Shown: piece by piece, positions 14,472 to 23,621 of the stretch
Numbering within the stretch: position 1 is the stretch's first letter
Layout: each line of letters begins with the position of its first letter
NCBI GenBank assembly: GCA_040752295.1
Contig: JBFMFE010000081.1
Location: 1 to 52,063 of the forward strand
Reading direction: 5' to 3'
DNA from: JBFMFE01 sp040752295
Lineage (GTDB): Bacteria; UBP15; UBA6099; JBFMBQ01
DNA: 52,063 nucleotides
The notes under the pieces: model-generated
The model's database searches: none
Seen by the model: only the letters and a program-made list of their open reading frames with translations
What the model was told of the DNA's origin: nothing
Program-made: the position numbers and the translations under genes

Positions 14472-14756
14472 TCACTCTTTCCCTTCGTCCTTCGCTTTCC
14501 TTTTAGCTTCCTCCGCCCTCTCGCCGTCCCTGAATATGTGCTCGAGTATGTCCACCTTTTCGATCCTCACGCCCATCTTCGAGGCGAGTATGTTTTCCTT
14601 CTCGATCTCCTCGTACACCTCCTTGCGGTGCACGGGTATCGTCCGCGGCGCCGTGATCCCGAGCTTCACCGTGTCCCCGTGAACCCCGACGACCTTGATC
14701 TCGACGTTGTCGCCGATCATCACGCTCTCTTCGAGCTTCCTGGACAGAACGAGCAT
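14472..14756 (-). CDS. csrA: CsrA translational regulator
   Basis: RNA-binding post-transcriptional regulator of 94 aa. The canonical start MLVLSRKLEESVMIGDNVEI fixes the ATG at 14756. The frame stays open further upstream, but that part is a shadow of fliW. The core KLGITAPRTIPVHRKEVYEE is intact, with the RNA-contacting residues near L4 and R44. The protein is longer than the usual 60-75 aa because of an extended helical, charged tail (residues 62-94). It lies 32 bases downstream of fliW. Its likely target is the flagellin mRNA downstream, and FliW is its expected antagonist. Confidence 0.96.
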   Translation of the reverse strand: MLVLSRKLEESVMIGDNVEIKVVGVHGDTVKLGITAPRTIPVHRKEVYEEIEKENILASKMGVRIEKVDILEHIFRDGERAEEAKRKAKDEGKE

Positions 14757-14788
14757 TCCGCGCCACGCTCCGCGCGCGTACCCTCCCT

Positions 14789-15283
14789 TCAGCCCGATTT
14801 CGTGCTCTTCGCCCCCGTCCCTTCCTCCCCCTCGAGCCTCGCCTTCTCCTTCCGCCTGATCCCCTCGATGATGGACTCGCGCACCGTGTATTTCTCGGTC
14901 TCGATGAACGCCTGCTTGAACTTCCGCTCCTTCAGGTTGAACATCAGCGGACCCTTCAGGTTCGCCGTCATCTTCGTGAGGTCCTCGGGCAGCACAACGA
15001 TGACGAGCACGAACGGCTGCTCCCCGCGCCCAAGCCCGATCTCCTCGAGGTCGAACGCGCCCACCCTCGGCTCGTAGTCGTGGAAAAATTTGTCCGGCTC
15101 CACCACGACGAACGTCAGGTCCGGCTCGTCGGCGGACTGCATCCACCTGAACGGCGCGATGTTCCGCCGCTCGATGAAAAAATAACGGCTCGAATTGGGA
15201 AAACCGGGAAGCGTGCGGACGGCGGTGAAGATTTCCTCTTCACGCACCTCCAGCTCACCGAAGCGAGAGGCGACGACCTTCAC
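14789..15283 (-). CDS. fliW: FliW, flagellar assembly factor and CsrA antagonist
   Basis: FliW binds either flagellin or CsrA; when flagellin is exported, free FliW sequesters CsrA and flagellin translation resumes (known for the family). The 164-aa protein shows the family pattern: FGELEVREEEIFTAVRTLPG at 8-27, then a central beta-rich part with VVVEPDKFF and a LTKMTANLKGPL block near residue 102. The last 25 residues are a charged extension. The GTG at 15283 has a strong GGAGGT ribosome site. The 243 bases upstream of it hold no further gene. Confidence 0.93.
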   Translation of the reverse strand: MKVVASRFGELEVREEEIFTAVRTLPGFPNSSRYFFIERRNIAPFRWMQSADEPDLTFVVVEPDKFFHDYEPRVGAFDLEEIGLGRGEQPFVLVIVVLPEDLTKMTANLKGPLMFNLKERKFKQAFIETEKYTVRESIIEGIRRKEKARLEGEEGTGAKSTKSG

Positions 15284-15464
15284 GGCGAACCTCCGTGTCC
15301 GCGGCGCAGTTCACACGCATCCATGAACGGCTATGCAACTGCACCGCTTGTTCTGCGCGGCCGATTGCACTATGCCCTGGAGGTTCGTTGCGTGAGTTGA
15401 AGAAGCGTACCGATTATTCCAATTTAAAATTTACCACGCCCCTGTTCCATGTCAAGGGGGTCGT

Positions 15465-15512
15465 AAAAAAAATTTTTCCGCCGCCCCGCGCACCCGAAAA
15501 ACCGGCGCGCCG
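15465..15512 (-). terminator. Possible terminator of the pil operon
   Basis: On the minus strand, GC-rich stems just past the pilQ stop (near 15488-15520) are followed by AAAAATTTTTTTT. The T-run is about 14 bases from the stem, so this is not a classical terminator. It is the only candidate between pilQ and fliW. Confidence 0.35.
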
Positions 15513-15526
15513 CGGAAGCCGCGGTA

Positions 15527-18500
15527 TCAAATCGTCGGTATGATCCTCGGCGTGATTACAACGATGATCTCGGACTCCTCTTCGCTCGTCGTCTTGCTCC
15601 TGAACATCTTCCCGAAAAGCGGAAGGTCCCCCAGCACGGGAACCTTATCTTTTATCTCGGTCTTGTAGGACTGTATCATCCCGCCGATTATCAACGGCTG
15701 ACCGTCTCTTAACTTCGCCTCGGTCTGAATCGACCTGTCGCCAACTATAGGGGCCTGGGACGTCACCCCCGAAACCGTGCTCTCCTCAGTGAAACCCTTC
15801 AGCGACGAATACTTCAAGTTAACGTTCATCACCACGGACCCGTCGTCCGTAAAGTGCGGCGTTATGTATATCGTGAATCCAATCTCTGCCTCGTCCGGTT
15901 GCGGCGTGACCACACCTTGATTGACGCTCACGCCCGCCACGTACGGGATCTTGTCCGTGAAATCCAGCTTCGCAAGCATGTTCTCCGCCGCGATGATTGA
16001 CGGCTCCGCGATGAAATTCCCGTTCTCCTCCGTTATAAGCGCCCTGAGAGTCGTGGCGAACTGCGTGACGAAATTCTCCGCCGTGTCGTACAGGAAAAAC
16101 CCGTTTATACCGGTGATCTGGTGATAGGGGTCACCAATGCCGTACTTCGGCGTCCCGTCATCATTATATCCGGTTATCACCGTAACGTTATGTGCGCTTA
16201 CGTTCCTGTTCTCACCCTCAGGGTGCGGATACTCACCGAAATTCGAATGGCTCGTGAATTTCCTGTCCTGGTACACGTACCCGAGGTTGACGTCCCTTCC
16301 CTTCTTTTTCCTCAATTCGACGACCTGAACGTCGAGCTTGATTTGAGGATAAGGCGTGTCTATCAGCCCGATCGCGTCCTCAACCCTCTTCACGTCGCTC
16401 TTCGTGCCCGACGCGACTATCGAATTCGTCATGTTCTCGGCATAGAGAACAAGCTTGTTGACGTCGCCGAAACCCGTCCCACCCTGCGTTCCCCCCTGCG
16501 TCCCCCCCCTGTACTGGTACATCGTTTTTACATCTTCGAAAACCAAATCCGTCTCGCCCGGCGGAAATTCGAAGGTGTCCGTGTGCTGTGTCGTCCCCGT
16601 GAAAAACCCCCCATCCTCCGGCAGTTTCATCTCTATTTCCCTCTTTGCGACGATCCCCTTTAGCAGCTCGACCGCCCTTTCAGCCTTCACGTACTTCAGC
16701 TTGAACTTCTTCACGACGAAGTCCGACGGCTCGCGGTCGAGACTCTTGAAAAACGTCTTTATCCTGTCCATGTACTGTCTCTGCGCGGCGATGATCACCG
16801 TGTTCGACACCGGGTTGTACGTGACCTTCGTGTTGGCGTCCTCCTGCCCGAACTTCCCGTACTCCTGCGTCCCCAGTATCGGCTTTATAAGCGTGTCCTC
16901 CATGCTCTTGAGGTCCTCCACACGCATGTTCTCCATCGCCACCGACTCGGTCAGGTACTCGCGCGTCTCCACGTCCACCGTGTTCAGCACCTGCATCATC
17001 CTGTCGTAGTCGTCCTCCGTCCCGATGAACGTTATCGAGTTCGTGTCCTCGCTGAAAAAATACTCGCTCGAACCCCGCCCCAGCAGCTCCTTCAATTTAT
17101 CCGCGAACCCCTGATCGCTCTGAAGGTCCGTCACGTTCACGTACTTGAGTGGTATCATCCTTATCACAGTCGCGCTGTACGGCGCGTCAAGCTGATCGAT
17201 CACCTTCTTCACCCGCTCGTAGTACTTCTCCCTGCCGACGTATATCAGCGAGTTCGTGGACTCATCGAAATACAGCGTGTTGTCGGACGACCACTCGTAC
17301 ACGGCGTACCCGAAATACATCTCGAGCTGCCCGAAGTACGGGTTGTCCATGAGCACCTTAACCTTGTCGTACAGGTCCTCCGCCCTTATGTACTTCAGCC
17401 TCACGACCCTCGTGACGAACTCCTGTATCTCCCTGTACGGCCGCGACACCTCCGCGCCCGTCTTTCCGTCCCTCACCTCCGGCGTGTCCAGCTCATCTAA
17501 CAGCCTCCTCACGCGCTCGAGGTCCTTCGGCGTCCCGCGCCATATCGCAATGTTTAGAACATCCTCGCAGAGAAAATAATCCTGCTCGTCAAGTTCCCCG
17601 GGTATCGGTATGATCGCGGACGCATACACCCCAAGGTTACATGCCTTCACGTACTTCGGCTTGTATATCAGCACGTCCATGTCCTGCGCGGGATCGAAAA
17701 ACCTGTGCGTGAAACTCAGCTCGAATCCGTACTCGTCCGTGTCGTCGTCCAGTATCACGTACGTGTTGCCCAGCTTCTGCCACTTCCAGTTGTTCGCGGA
17801 GGTTATCGCGTCCAGCGCGTCCTCCAGCGTCACGTTCGTGAGCGACACCGTGATCCCCACAGCCGCCGCGCTCACTCCCCCAGCCGCGCCCCCCGCCGTC
17901 TTCGCCTCCATCTGCTCGCGCAGTATCTCCCCGTCAACCACTATGTTCACTCCGCCGAATGCATCCGACAACAGACGCACCGCCTCGCTTATGTCCGCGT
18001 CCACGAGGTTGATCGGTCCCGTTATGAAAGGCGACGTGTCCTCCGCTTTCTCCCTCTCGGCGAGGTACCGCTCCCTCCCCCTTCCCTTCTCCTCCACCTC
18101 CCTTCCGGGAATCTTTATCGGCGGCGGCGCCCACTCGCCCTCCGCCGCCCTCTCCACCCCGCGCGCACCCGCACCCGCCACCGTGAGCGTGAACGTCTTC
18201 CCGTCCGGCGATACATCGAAATCGAACTGCCCGCGCTCATACATGTTCACCGACACGAACGTCGAGGTCTGTCCGTTTATCGTCTGCTCGGTCACCCTCA
18301 CGTCATCCACGTTCCCCTCGTTCACGGGCACGCTGTCGTACGGCACGTCCTTCTGCGTATCGTAAAACTGCACCACGACGTGGGGGGGCGACTTGTACTC
18401 GCTCACCTTGTACTTCAAACGCTCCGCGCCCGCCGCCTTCACCTGCACCCCCTCCGCCGTCGCCTGCACGTTCAGCTTCTCCAGCCTGTTCGCCTCCGCG

Positions 18501-18568
18501 CGCCACGGGCAGAAAAAGAAACACGCCGCCGCGGCGCCGGCGGCAGCGATCAACCCGGCGCGGCGCAC
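15527..18568 (-). CDS. pilQ: PilQ, type IV pilus secretin
   Basis: Outer-membrane channel for the type IV pilus, 1013 aa. A signal peptide (1-26) is followed by an AMIN-like beta domain (about 28-132), an STN/N0 domain (184-275), five successive secretin-N (N1-type) modules (about 298-361, 386-461, 468-532, 537-611 and 616-737) and the secretin pore domain (from about 740), with the hallmark VPVLGDLPLFGKMFRS near 980. Five N1-type modules is more than the one or two usual in PilQ and would make a longer periplasmic barrel. The last module carries a GGTQGGTQGGT linker near 688-698. The GTG start gives a good signal peptide. It is the last gene of pilMNOPQ. Confidence 0.94.
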   Translation of the reverse strand: MRRAGLIAAAGAAAACFFFCPWRAEANRLEKLNVQATAEGVQVKAAGAERLKYKVSEYKSPPHVVVQFYDTQKDVPYDSVPVNEGNVDDVRVTEQTINGQTSTFVSVNMYERGQFDFDVSPDGKTFTLTVAGAGARGVERAAEGEWAPPPIKIPGREVEEKGRGRERYLAEREKAEDTSPFITGPINLVDADISEAVRLLSDAFGGVNIVVDGEILREQMEAKTAGGAAGGVSAAAVGITVSLTNVTLEDALDAITSANNWKWQKLGNTYVILDDDTDEYGFELSFTHRFFDPAQDMDVLIYKPKYVKACNLGVYASAIIPIPGELDEQDYFLCEDVLNIAIWRGTPKDLERVRRLLDELDTPEVRDGKTGAEVSRPYREIQEFVTRVVRLKYIRAEDLYDKVKVLMDNPYFGQLEMYFGYAVYEWSSDNTLYFDESTNSLIYVGREKYYERVKKVIDQLDAPYSATVIRMIPLKYVNVTDLQSDQGFADKLKELLGRGSSEYFFSEDTNSITFIGTEDDYDRMMQVLNTVDVETREYLTESVAMENMRVEDLKSMEDTLIKPILGTQEYGKFGQEDANTKVTYNPVSNTVIIAAQRQYMDRIKTFFKSLDREPSDFVVKKFKLKYVKAERAVELLKGIVAKREIEMKLPEDGGFFTGTTQHTDTFEFPPGETDLVFEDVKTMYQYRGGTQGGTQGGTGFGDVNKLVLYAENMTNSIVASGTKSDVKRVEDAIGLIDTPYPQIKLDVQVVELRKKKGRDVNLGYVYQDRKFTSHSNFGEYPHPEGENRNVSAHNVTVITGYNDDGTPKYGIGDPYHQITGINGFFLYDTAENFVTQFATTLRALITEENGNFIAEPSIIAAENMLAKLDFTDKIPYVAGVSVNQGVVTPQPDEAEIGFTIYITPHFTDDGSVVMNVNLKYSSLKGFTEESTVSGVTSQAPIVGDRSIQTEAKLRDGQPLIIGGMIQSYKTEIKDKVPVLGDLPLFGKMFRSKTTSEEESEIIVVITPRIIPTI

Positions 18569-18638
18569 GCCGACCGCCCGCGCCCCCGGCGCCAGGGACC
18601 CCCCGCCGGCTCCGAACGAAACCGCGGTCCTTATAACG

Positions 18639-19406
18639 CTACCCCCCCTTCTTTTTCTCCTCGGTCTCCTTTTCCTTCAGGTAATCCATAAAATCCTTGG
18701 GCTGCGGCGCCGCCTCCTCGCCGAACTCCGGCGCCCGCTCTCCGTATTTCTGCTCGAGGTAATCCCTGTAGTAATCGTTCAGGTTCGGTATCTTCCCCTC
18801 CTGCATCTCCTCCGGCTTCTGCGGCGCGACCCTCCGCCGGACCCTCATCCCCAGCACCGTCGTCTTCCCCTCTTTCTCAAGATGTACCTCCGTGCTCCTT
18901 ATTTCCTTCACAACCGAGTCCCCTTTCAGCGTCTCACCCTCCTCCACCACAACGCTCTCGGTGCCCATCTCCACGAGGGCGAACGTCCCGAACTGCCCCT
19001 TCGCCGTCCCCACCAGCCTGAACCGCTCCGGCGCGACCCTCTTCACCCAGTCTATCGGCGCCATGGATATCGGAACCGGCTTGAACGGGTCCTCCCTGCC
19101 CGTCTTCTTGCTGAAATTGGGATTGATCATGTCAAATCCCGTGTCCTTTATCAGCTTCTTCTTTCTGTCCTCCTTCGTCTCGGGCTTCTCCGCCCCTTCG
19201 GCGCCCGCCGCCTCGGCGCCCTCCACCGCTCTCCCCCCCTCGACCGTCGCGCGCAGCGGCGCCGCCGCCCTTTGCACGGACTCCGGCGGCGCCGCCGCCT
19301 GCCGCTGTCCCCCGCCCTTGCCCCCGCAGCCCGCCGCGCCGATGCACAAAACCGCCGCCACAGCCCACGGAATGCCCCCCCTGCAAAACTCCTTTAAACG
19401 GCTCAT
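18639..19406 (-). CDS. pilP: PilP, type IV pilus assembly lipoprotein
   Basis: Inner-membrane lipoprotein linking the PilMNO platform to PilQ. I chose the ATG at 19406 because it gives a short lipoprotein signal ending in IGAAGC (lipid-attached Cys27); a GTG at 19454 would add 16 residues. A low-complexity Ala/Glu linker follows. The PilP fold (REDPFKPVP, then FRLVGTAKGQFGTFALVEMG and VVVEEGETL) occupies about residues 100-205. The charged C-terminal tail is long. It sits between pilO and pilQ, as in most pilMNOPQ clusters. Confidence 0.88.
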   Translation of the reverse strand: MSRLKEFCRGGIPWAVAAVLCIGAAGCGGKGGGQRQAAAPPESVQRAAAPLRATVEGGRAVEGAEAAGAEGAEKPETKEDRKKKLIKDTGFDMINPNFSKKTGREDPFKPVPISMAPIDWVKRVAPERFRLVGTAKGQFGTFALVEMGTESVVVEEGETLKGDSVVKEIRSTEVHLEKEGKTTVLGMRVRRRVAPQKPEEMQEGKIPNLNDYYRDYLEQKYGERAPEFGEEAAPQPKDFMDYLKEKETEEKKKGG

Positions 19407-19527
19407 CCCTTCACCGCAAACGGTTTCAAGAATTTCATATCTTTTTAGCTTCACGCGGCGCCCCTGTCAACACCGCCGGCAGGACACGCGGGCGGAATCG
19501 CCTGCGCCGGGCGTTACCGCCGCCGCC

Positions 19528-20217
19528 TCACTGAAGCGCCACCGGCGCGCGCCTCTTCTGTATGTAAAACGTGAGAGGCATCGTCACCTTCAGCATCCCA
19601 GCCTTCTCGGGCGGCGTCTTCCCCTGACCCTGCCCCCCCGCCGCGGCGCCGGCGGTCGTAACCTTGAAGTTGTTCACCACCACGAGCTTCGGGAACGACG
19701 TCAGCTCCGACATGAAATCGTACAGCGCCTTGTAGCTCCCCTCCGCGTCGAACTCCACTATCGAGGTCGTGTACTCTTTCTGGGCGTCGAACGCGAACTC
19801 TTCCTGCTGGGCGGGCTGCTGCCCCGCCGGCGCTTTCCCCGCTTTCTCCTCGCCGGCTTTTTCCCCGGTCGTCGGCGTCTTCGGCGCTATCTTCGTTATG
19901 TCAAGCTGCGTCGCCGACGCGAGCTGCTCGATCTGCAGAAGCACCGTGGGAACGAACATCTCCTCGGGAAAAAACTTCTCGAGATGCTCGATCTCAGCCT
20001 TCAGCCTCTCGTTCTCAAGCCGCGTGTCGGCGAGCAGCTTCTTCGTAAGCTCTATCTCCCGCACGTCCCTCTGCTTCTTCTGCGCCTCCTCCTTCAGTTC
20101 CACTATCCGCGCCGTCTGCGGAACGTAGTAATACATGTAGTACACCACGGCAAGCGCCGCCTCCACTATGATCAAGAGCGCGAAAATCTGGTTGCGCGAG
20201 ACCCTCCCGACTTCCAC
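19528..20217 (-). CDS. pilO: PilO, type IV pilus inner-membrane protein
   Basis: Platform protein of 229 aa. It has one transmembrane segment (about 11-32), a coiled coil rich in Lys/Glu/Leu (35-85), then an alpha/beta domain (FPEEMFVPTVLLQIEQLASA ... FDAEGSYKALYDFMSEL). A Gly/Lys/Pro/Gln insertion lies near 117-140 and another near 200. The GTG start is three bases after the pilN stop, so translation is coupled. PilO pairs with PilN through equivalent folds. Confidence 0.9.
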   Translation of the reverse strand: MEVGRVSRNQIFALLIIVEAALAVVYYMYYYVPQTARIVELKEEAQKKQRDVREIELTKKLLADTRLENERLKAEIEHLEKFFPEEMFVPTVLLQIEQLASATQLDITKIAPKTPTTGEKAGEEKAGKAPAGQQPAQQEEFAFDAQKEYTTSIVEFDAEGSYKALYDFMSELTSFPKLVVVNNFKVTTAGAAAGGQGQGKTPPEKAGMLKVTMPLTFYIQKRRAPVALQ

Positions 20218-20220
20218 GGC

Positions 20221-20811
20221 TCAGCCCTCACCCTCCTTCTTCGCCGTCAGCGCCATCGTCCCCTTCACCTGGAACTTCTTCGACAGCGCCTCCGCGACCG
20301 TCTCGCCCGTCTTGCTCGCGCCGATGCTCGACGTCGCCCCCGTGAGCGACACCGAACTCACGTAGTCTATCGAGTAAAGCTGGAGCATGAAGTACCCTAT
20401 CGCCGAGTACGTGTACGTGTTGCCGCTTATCGTGAACTCGCCCGTCCTGTTCGCGTCCAGACTCGATATCCACACGTCCGTCGGCATGTTCGCCGTGAAC
20501 ATGTCCAGAAAATCCAGCCACAACTCCTGATTGTGCGATATGTTCACGACGAAATCCCGCTTCCCCGTCAGGTACTTCTTCTCAAGCTGCGCCTCCTCAA
20601 ATTCCTTCAGTATCCTCTGGAAATCCCTCAGCTTGAAATCCGCCTTCCTTATCTGAGTGTTGAGATCGATCACCTGAACGTTCATGTTCCAGGTCAGCGC
20701 GCCCGTCACGACCGCCAGCGCCGCAAGAAGCACGAGCGGAATCCAGAGCGGAAGCTGCACGCCTTCCCGCTCCTCGATTATTATCTTCGGCTGTAAGTTT
20801 ACCCTGATCAT
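20221..20811 (-). CDS. pilN: PilN, type IV pilus inner-membrane protein
   Basis: Platform protein of 196 aa. The N-terminal cytoplasmic peptide MIRVNLQPK matches the conserved INLLP-type motif that docks into PilM. One transmembrane segment lies at about 23-43, then a coiled coil (50-85), then the periplasmic domain with LDMFTANMPTDVWISSLD. The gene ends three bases before pilO and begins 36 bases after pilM. Confidence 0.92.
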   Translation of the reverse strand: MIRVNLQPKIIIEEREGVQLPLWIPLVLLAALAVVTGALTWNMNVQVIDLNTQIRKADFKLRDFQRILKEFEEAQLEKKYLTGKRDFVVNISHNQELWLDFLDMFTANMPTDVWISSLDANRTGEFTISGNTYTYSAIGYFMLQLYSIDYVSSVSLTGATSSIGASKTGETVAEALSKKFQVKGTMALTAKKEGEG

Positions 20812-20847
20812 CTAACGCCCCGCCGGTCCCGACGCCCTCCGCCGCCC

Positions 20848-22047
20848 TCAGCTCACTCCCGCGGAATGCGCAGCGCTCCCGAATTCATACCCAAGCTCCA
20901 CGGCGACCGGCATCGTGAAACGCCCCAGCACGCGCGGCGGCATCTGCCTCAGCGAAAGCCCCACCGCCACTCCCATGTACGGCACCTTCGGCGACAACTC
21001 CTCCACCTCCCTGTCCCCCACGTACACCACGTTCGCAAGCGGGTTCGCGTACCCCACCGGTATCCCGATCTCGTCCTCGAAAAACTTCCTTATCCCCTTC
21101 ATAAGCGAACCGCCGCCCGTCAGTATTATCCTGTTGACCGCCTCCCCGCGGTACTTGGACGTGTAGTACGCTATCGAACGCCTCACCTCCATCGCCAGAT
21201 TCTCAAGGTGCGAGCGTATCAGCTCGTGTATCTCCCGCGACTCTCCGTCAACTCCGGCGCCCTCGTCAACCACCGCCACCGCCTTTTCCTTCTTCAACTT
21301 CTCGGCGTCTAAAAAACTCATGTCGAACCCCGACTCGATCGCGTGCGTGAACGTGTCTCCCCCGATGGCGAATATGCGCGTGAACCTCAGACTCCCCCCG
21401 GCTATGATGCTCAGCCCGGTCGAACTCGCGCCCATTTCCATGAGCATGATCGTCTGCTGAAACGTCTCCTGCTCGTTGAACAGCCCTGCCTCCACCACCG
21501 ACCTCATCAGCACGAACGGCTCAACGTCCACCTCCACGGAGTCCAGCCCGCCGTGCCGAAGCGACTCCACGCGCTTCTGCACCGAATCCTTGTGCGACGC
21601 CACGAACAGCACGCTCACCTGCTTCCGATCCCCAGTCTCCTGCGTACCCAGCACCTGGTAATCGTACTCCATCTCGTCCAGCGGAAACTGCAGGAAACGC
21701 TCCACCTCCCCAATCGTCGCCACCTTAACCTCCCTGTCGCTCAATCCCGCCGGCAGGTTCACCGTCCGTATCGTCACCAGCCGCCCGGGAAGCGCGCACA
21801 CCGCCTTCCTCTCCTTTATCCCGAAGTATTTCACTATCTGCTGCAACGCCTCGCCGACCGCTTCGGGGTTGTTGAGTATCCCGTCCGTCACCGCTCCCTG
21901 CGGCGTCGCGGATATCCCGTAACTCTGAAGCTGAATCCCCTGCGACGTCGGGTTTAACTGCGCCACCTTGACGTAGCGCGTCCCGATGTCAACGCCTATC
22001 CTCGCCTTCGCTCCGCTCGCTCCTATTCCGAACAACGCCACCTTCAC
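20848..22047 (-). CDS. pilM: PilM, actin-like type IV pilus ATPase
   Basis: Cytoplasmic actin-fold protein of 399 aa that binds the PilN tail. The phosphate-1 motif IGVDIGTRYVKV is at about 17-28. The phosphate-2 region MEMGASSTGLSI lies near 208 and the adenosine motif ILTGGGSLMKG near 315. It is somewhat longer than the usual ~350 aa because of a short C-terminal extension. The GTG start has a GGAGGG ribosome site. It is the first gene of the pil operon; the 282 bases upstream contain no gene and presumably the promoter, though I could not pick one out with confidence. Confidence 0.95.
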   Translation of the reverse strand: MKVALFGIGASGAKARIGVDIGTRYVKVAQLNPTSQGIQLQSYGISATPQGAVTDGILNNPEAVGEALQQIVKYFGIKERKAVCALPGRLVTIRTVNLPAGLSDREVKVATIGEVERFLQFPLDEMEYDYQVLGTQETGDRKQVSVLFVASHKDSVQKRVESLRHGGLDSVEVDVEPFVLMRSVVEAGLFNEQETFQQTIMLMEMGASSTGLSIIAGGSLRFTRIFAIGGDTFTHAIESGFDMSFLDAEKLKKEKAVAVVDEGAGVDGESREIHELIRSHLENLAMEVRRSIAYYTSKYRGEAVNRIILTGGGSLMKGIRKFFEDEIGIPVGYANPLANVVYVGDREVEELSPKVPYMGVAVGLSLRQMPPRVLGRFTMPVAVELGYEFGSAAHSAGVS

Positions 22048-22329
22048 AACCCTCCGGTCTTCAACGTGGAGGCGTTAACGCGCTCGCCCCGCCGCCCCGC
22101 CTCGCTCACACTTATATTTACCCCTATTGTCGCATAAAAAAACGAGCCTGGCCACTAACCACACATTATCTGCCTCCAGCCCAATAACCGAAACCCGCGT
22201 CCGTTTTATCGCCTGCGCCCTGCTCACTCTCCACCGTAAAAATCGAACTCCGCTTTCTTTTTACCACCTGCCCCACCCGCCCCCTTCCTCTCCGCTCTTC
22301 TCGCCCCGCACGCTGCACCCTAACCCCCC

Positions 22330-23145
22330 TCATCCCGCCTTCCTGCGCGCCTGCTCCAACCGCTTCTTCCCCCTCCCTCCTTCGTAATCGGGGTCAATCT
22401 CAAGCGCCTTCTCGATATACGGAAGCGCCTCCTTCCACCGCCCGAAATCCGCGTATATGTCCCCGATCGTGAAATGCGCCCACGCGTCCAGTTCCGGAAT
22501 CATAACCCCCGCCTTCTCAAGCCACTTCGCCCCCTCCTCCTCCCTCCCCAACCCGAAAAGCGCCCACCCCAGATATATCATCGCCGTCGTCCGCCCAGGC
22601 TCCGTCTCCAGCGCCGTCTCGCACTTCTTCCTCGCTTCATCCCAGTTCCTGAAAAATATGTCCGCACGCGCAAGCCCCGTGTTGGCGCACGCGTTCCTCG
22701 GCTCCAGCTCAAGCGCCTTCGTCAGCGGCCCCTTCGCCTCCATCTGCAGCTTCAATCCCTTCGCCTTGTTTATCACGCCCGAATTCTTCAGCTCATCCCC
22801 CTTCGACGCCATCGCGTACCCGAGATAACAAAAACTGTTCGCGTGCCGGGGGTTCAACTCCGTCGCACGCCTCAAATGCTCGATCGCCTTGTCGAACCGC
22901 CTCATGTACTGATAGTTCCTGCCGATGTAATAGTGCAACATGCCGTCGTCGGGCGCTCGCTCGAGCAGCCCGCTGAACACCTTCAGCGACTCCTCGTACC
23001 TGCTGTCATCCAGCAGCGCGACACCCTTCGCCAGCGCCGCCCCGAAATCCACCTCCCCGGCGGCGGCAAAACCCGCGAGCATGAACGCGGTAAAAATCAC
23101 CGCCGTCCTCACGTTAACAAAAAACGTCCTCCGCAACCGTTCCAT
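22330..23145 (-). CDS. Secreted or membrane-anchored TPR protein
   Basis: Protein of 271 aa with an N-terminal hydrophobic signal (MERLRRTFF ... AVIFTAFMLAGFAAAG) and about six tetratricopeptide repeats. Two clear repeats are YYIGRNYQYMRRFDKAIEHL and WAHFTIGDIYADFGRWKEAL, and both end in DP/NP turns. TPRs mediate protein contacts; no partner can be named. I chose the ATG at 23145 because it begins the signal peptide. An ATG at 23220 would overlap the preceding cooT gene and bury the signal. Its position two genes before pilM could mean a role in envelope assembly, but that is only context. Confidence 0.8.
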   Translation of the reverse strand: MERLRRTFFVNVRTAVIFTAFMLAGFAAAGEVDFGAALAKGVALLDDSRYEESLKVFSGLLERAPDDGMLHYYIGRNYQYMRRFDKAIEHLRRATELNPRHANSFCYLGYAMASKGDELKNSGVINKAKGLKLQMEAKGPLTKALELEPRNACANTGLARADIFFRNWDEARKKCETALETEPGRTTAMIYLGWALFGLGREEEGAKWLEKAGVMIPELDAWAHFTIGDIYADFGRWKEALPYIEKALEIDPDYEGGRGKKRLEQARRKAG

Positions 23146-23197
23146 CCCCGAAATTATATTCCCGTTCAGCCGGAAAATAAAATCCGCCGCTCTACCC

Positions 23198-23395
23198 CTA
23201 ATCCTCCCGCTCCAGCTCAAGCAGTATCCTGTGCTCGATCAGGTTTATCTCTTTCAACCTCGCCGACAGCACCTTCTGCTCGCCGAAAATGTTCCTCAAC
23301 AGTATCTTCCCACCCTCCGGTCGCACTATCTCGACGTCGGACAGCACCAGTTCCTCCCTGCCGCCGCGAACCACGTACGCGCTCGCTTCACACAT
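23198..23395 (-). CDS. cooT: CooT-like small nickel-binding protein
   Basis: Protein of 65 aa that begins MCEASAYV and contains an IFGEQKVLSARLKEINLIEH block, the pattern of the CooT family. CooT of carbon monoxide dehydrogenase systems is a dimer that binds nickel through Cys2, and Cys2 is present here. Many family members lie far from CO dehydrogenase genes and their job is unknown; older annotation calls them putative RNA-binding proteins. A ribosome site (GGGAGG, GAGGAG) precedes the ATG. It lies between serS and the TPR gene. With larE and larB in the same window it hints at nickel handling, but no physical link is shown. Confidence 0.78.
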   Translation of the reverse strand: MCEASAYVVRGGREELVLSDVEIVRPEGGKILLRNIFGEQKVLSARLKEINLIEHRILLELERED

Positions 23396-23621
23396 CTCCT
23401 CTGCCTCCCTTTCCCGATGCCGGCTCCTCCTTTATCCTACCCCTCACCCCGCCGGTCAACAACGACTATCGTCATCTTCCCCCCATCCCGCTTCCCTGAC
23501 CCGCCGCTGAACGATGTTTTTTTCATGCCGCGCCGACTACCCTCTCGGCAACGCGACTCGCCCACGGCGCCCCGACGTGCACCCCCCCCCAACCCACCGC
23601 CGCGGTCACGACATCAAACGA

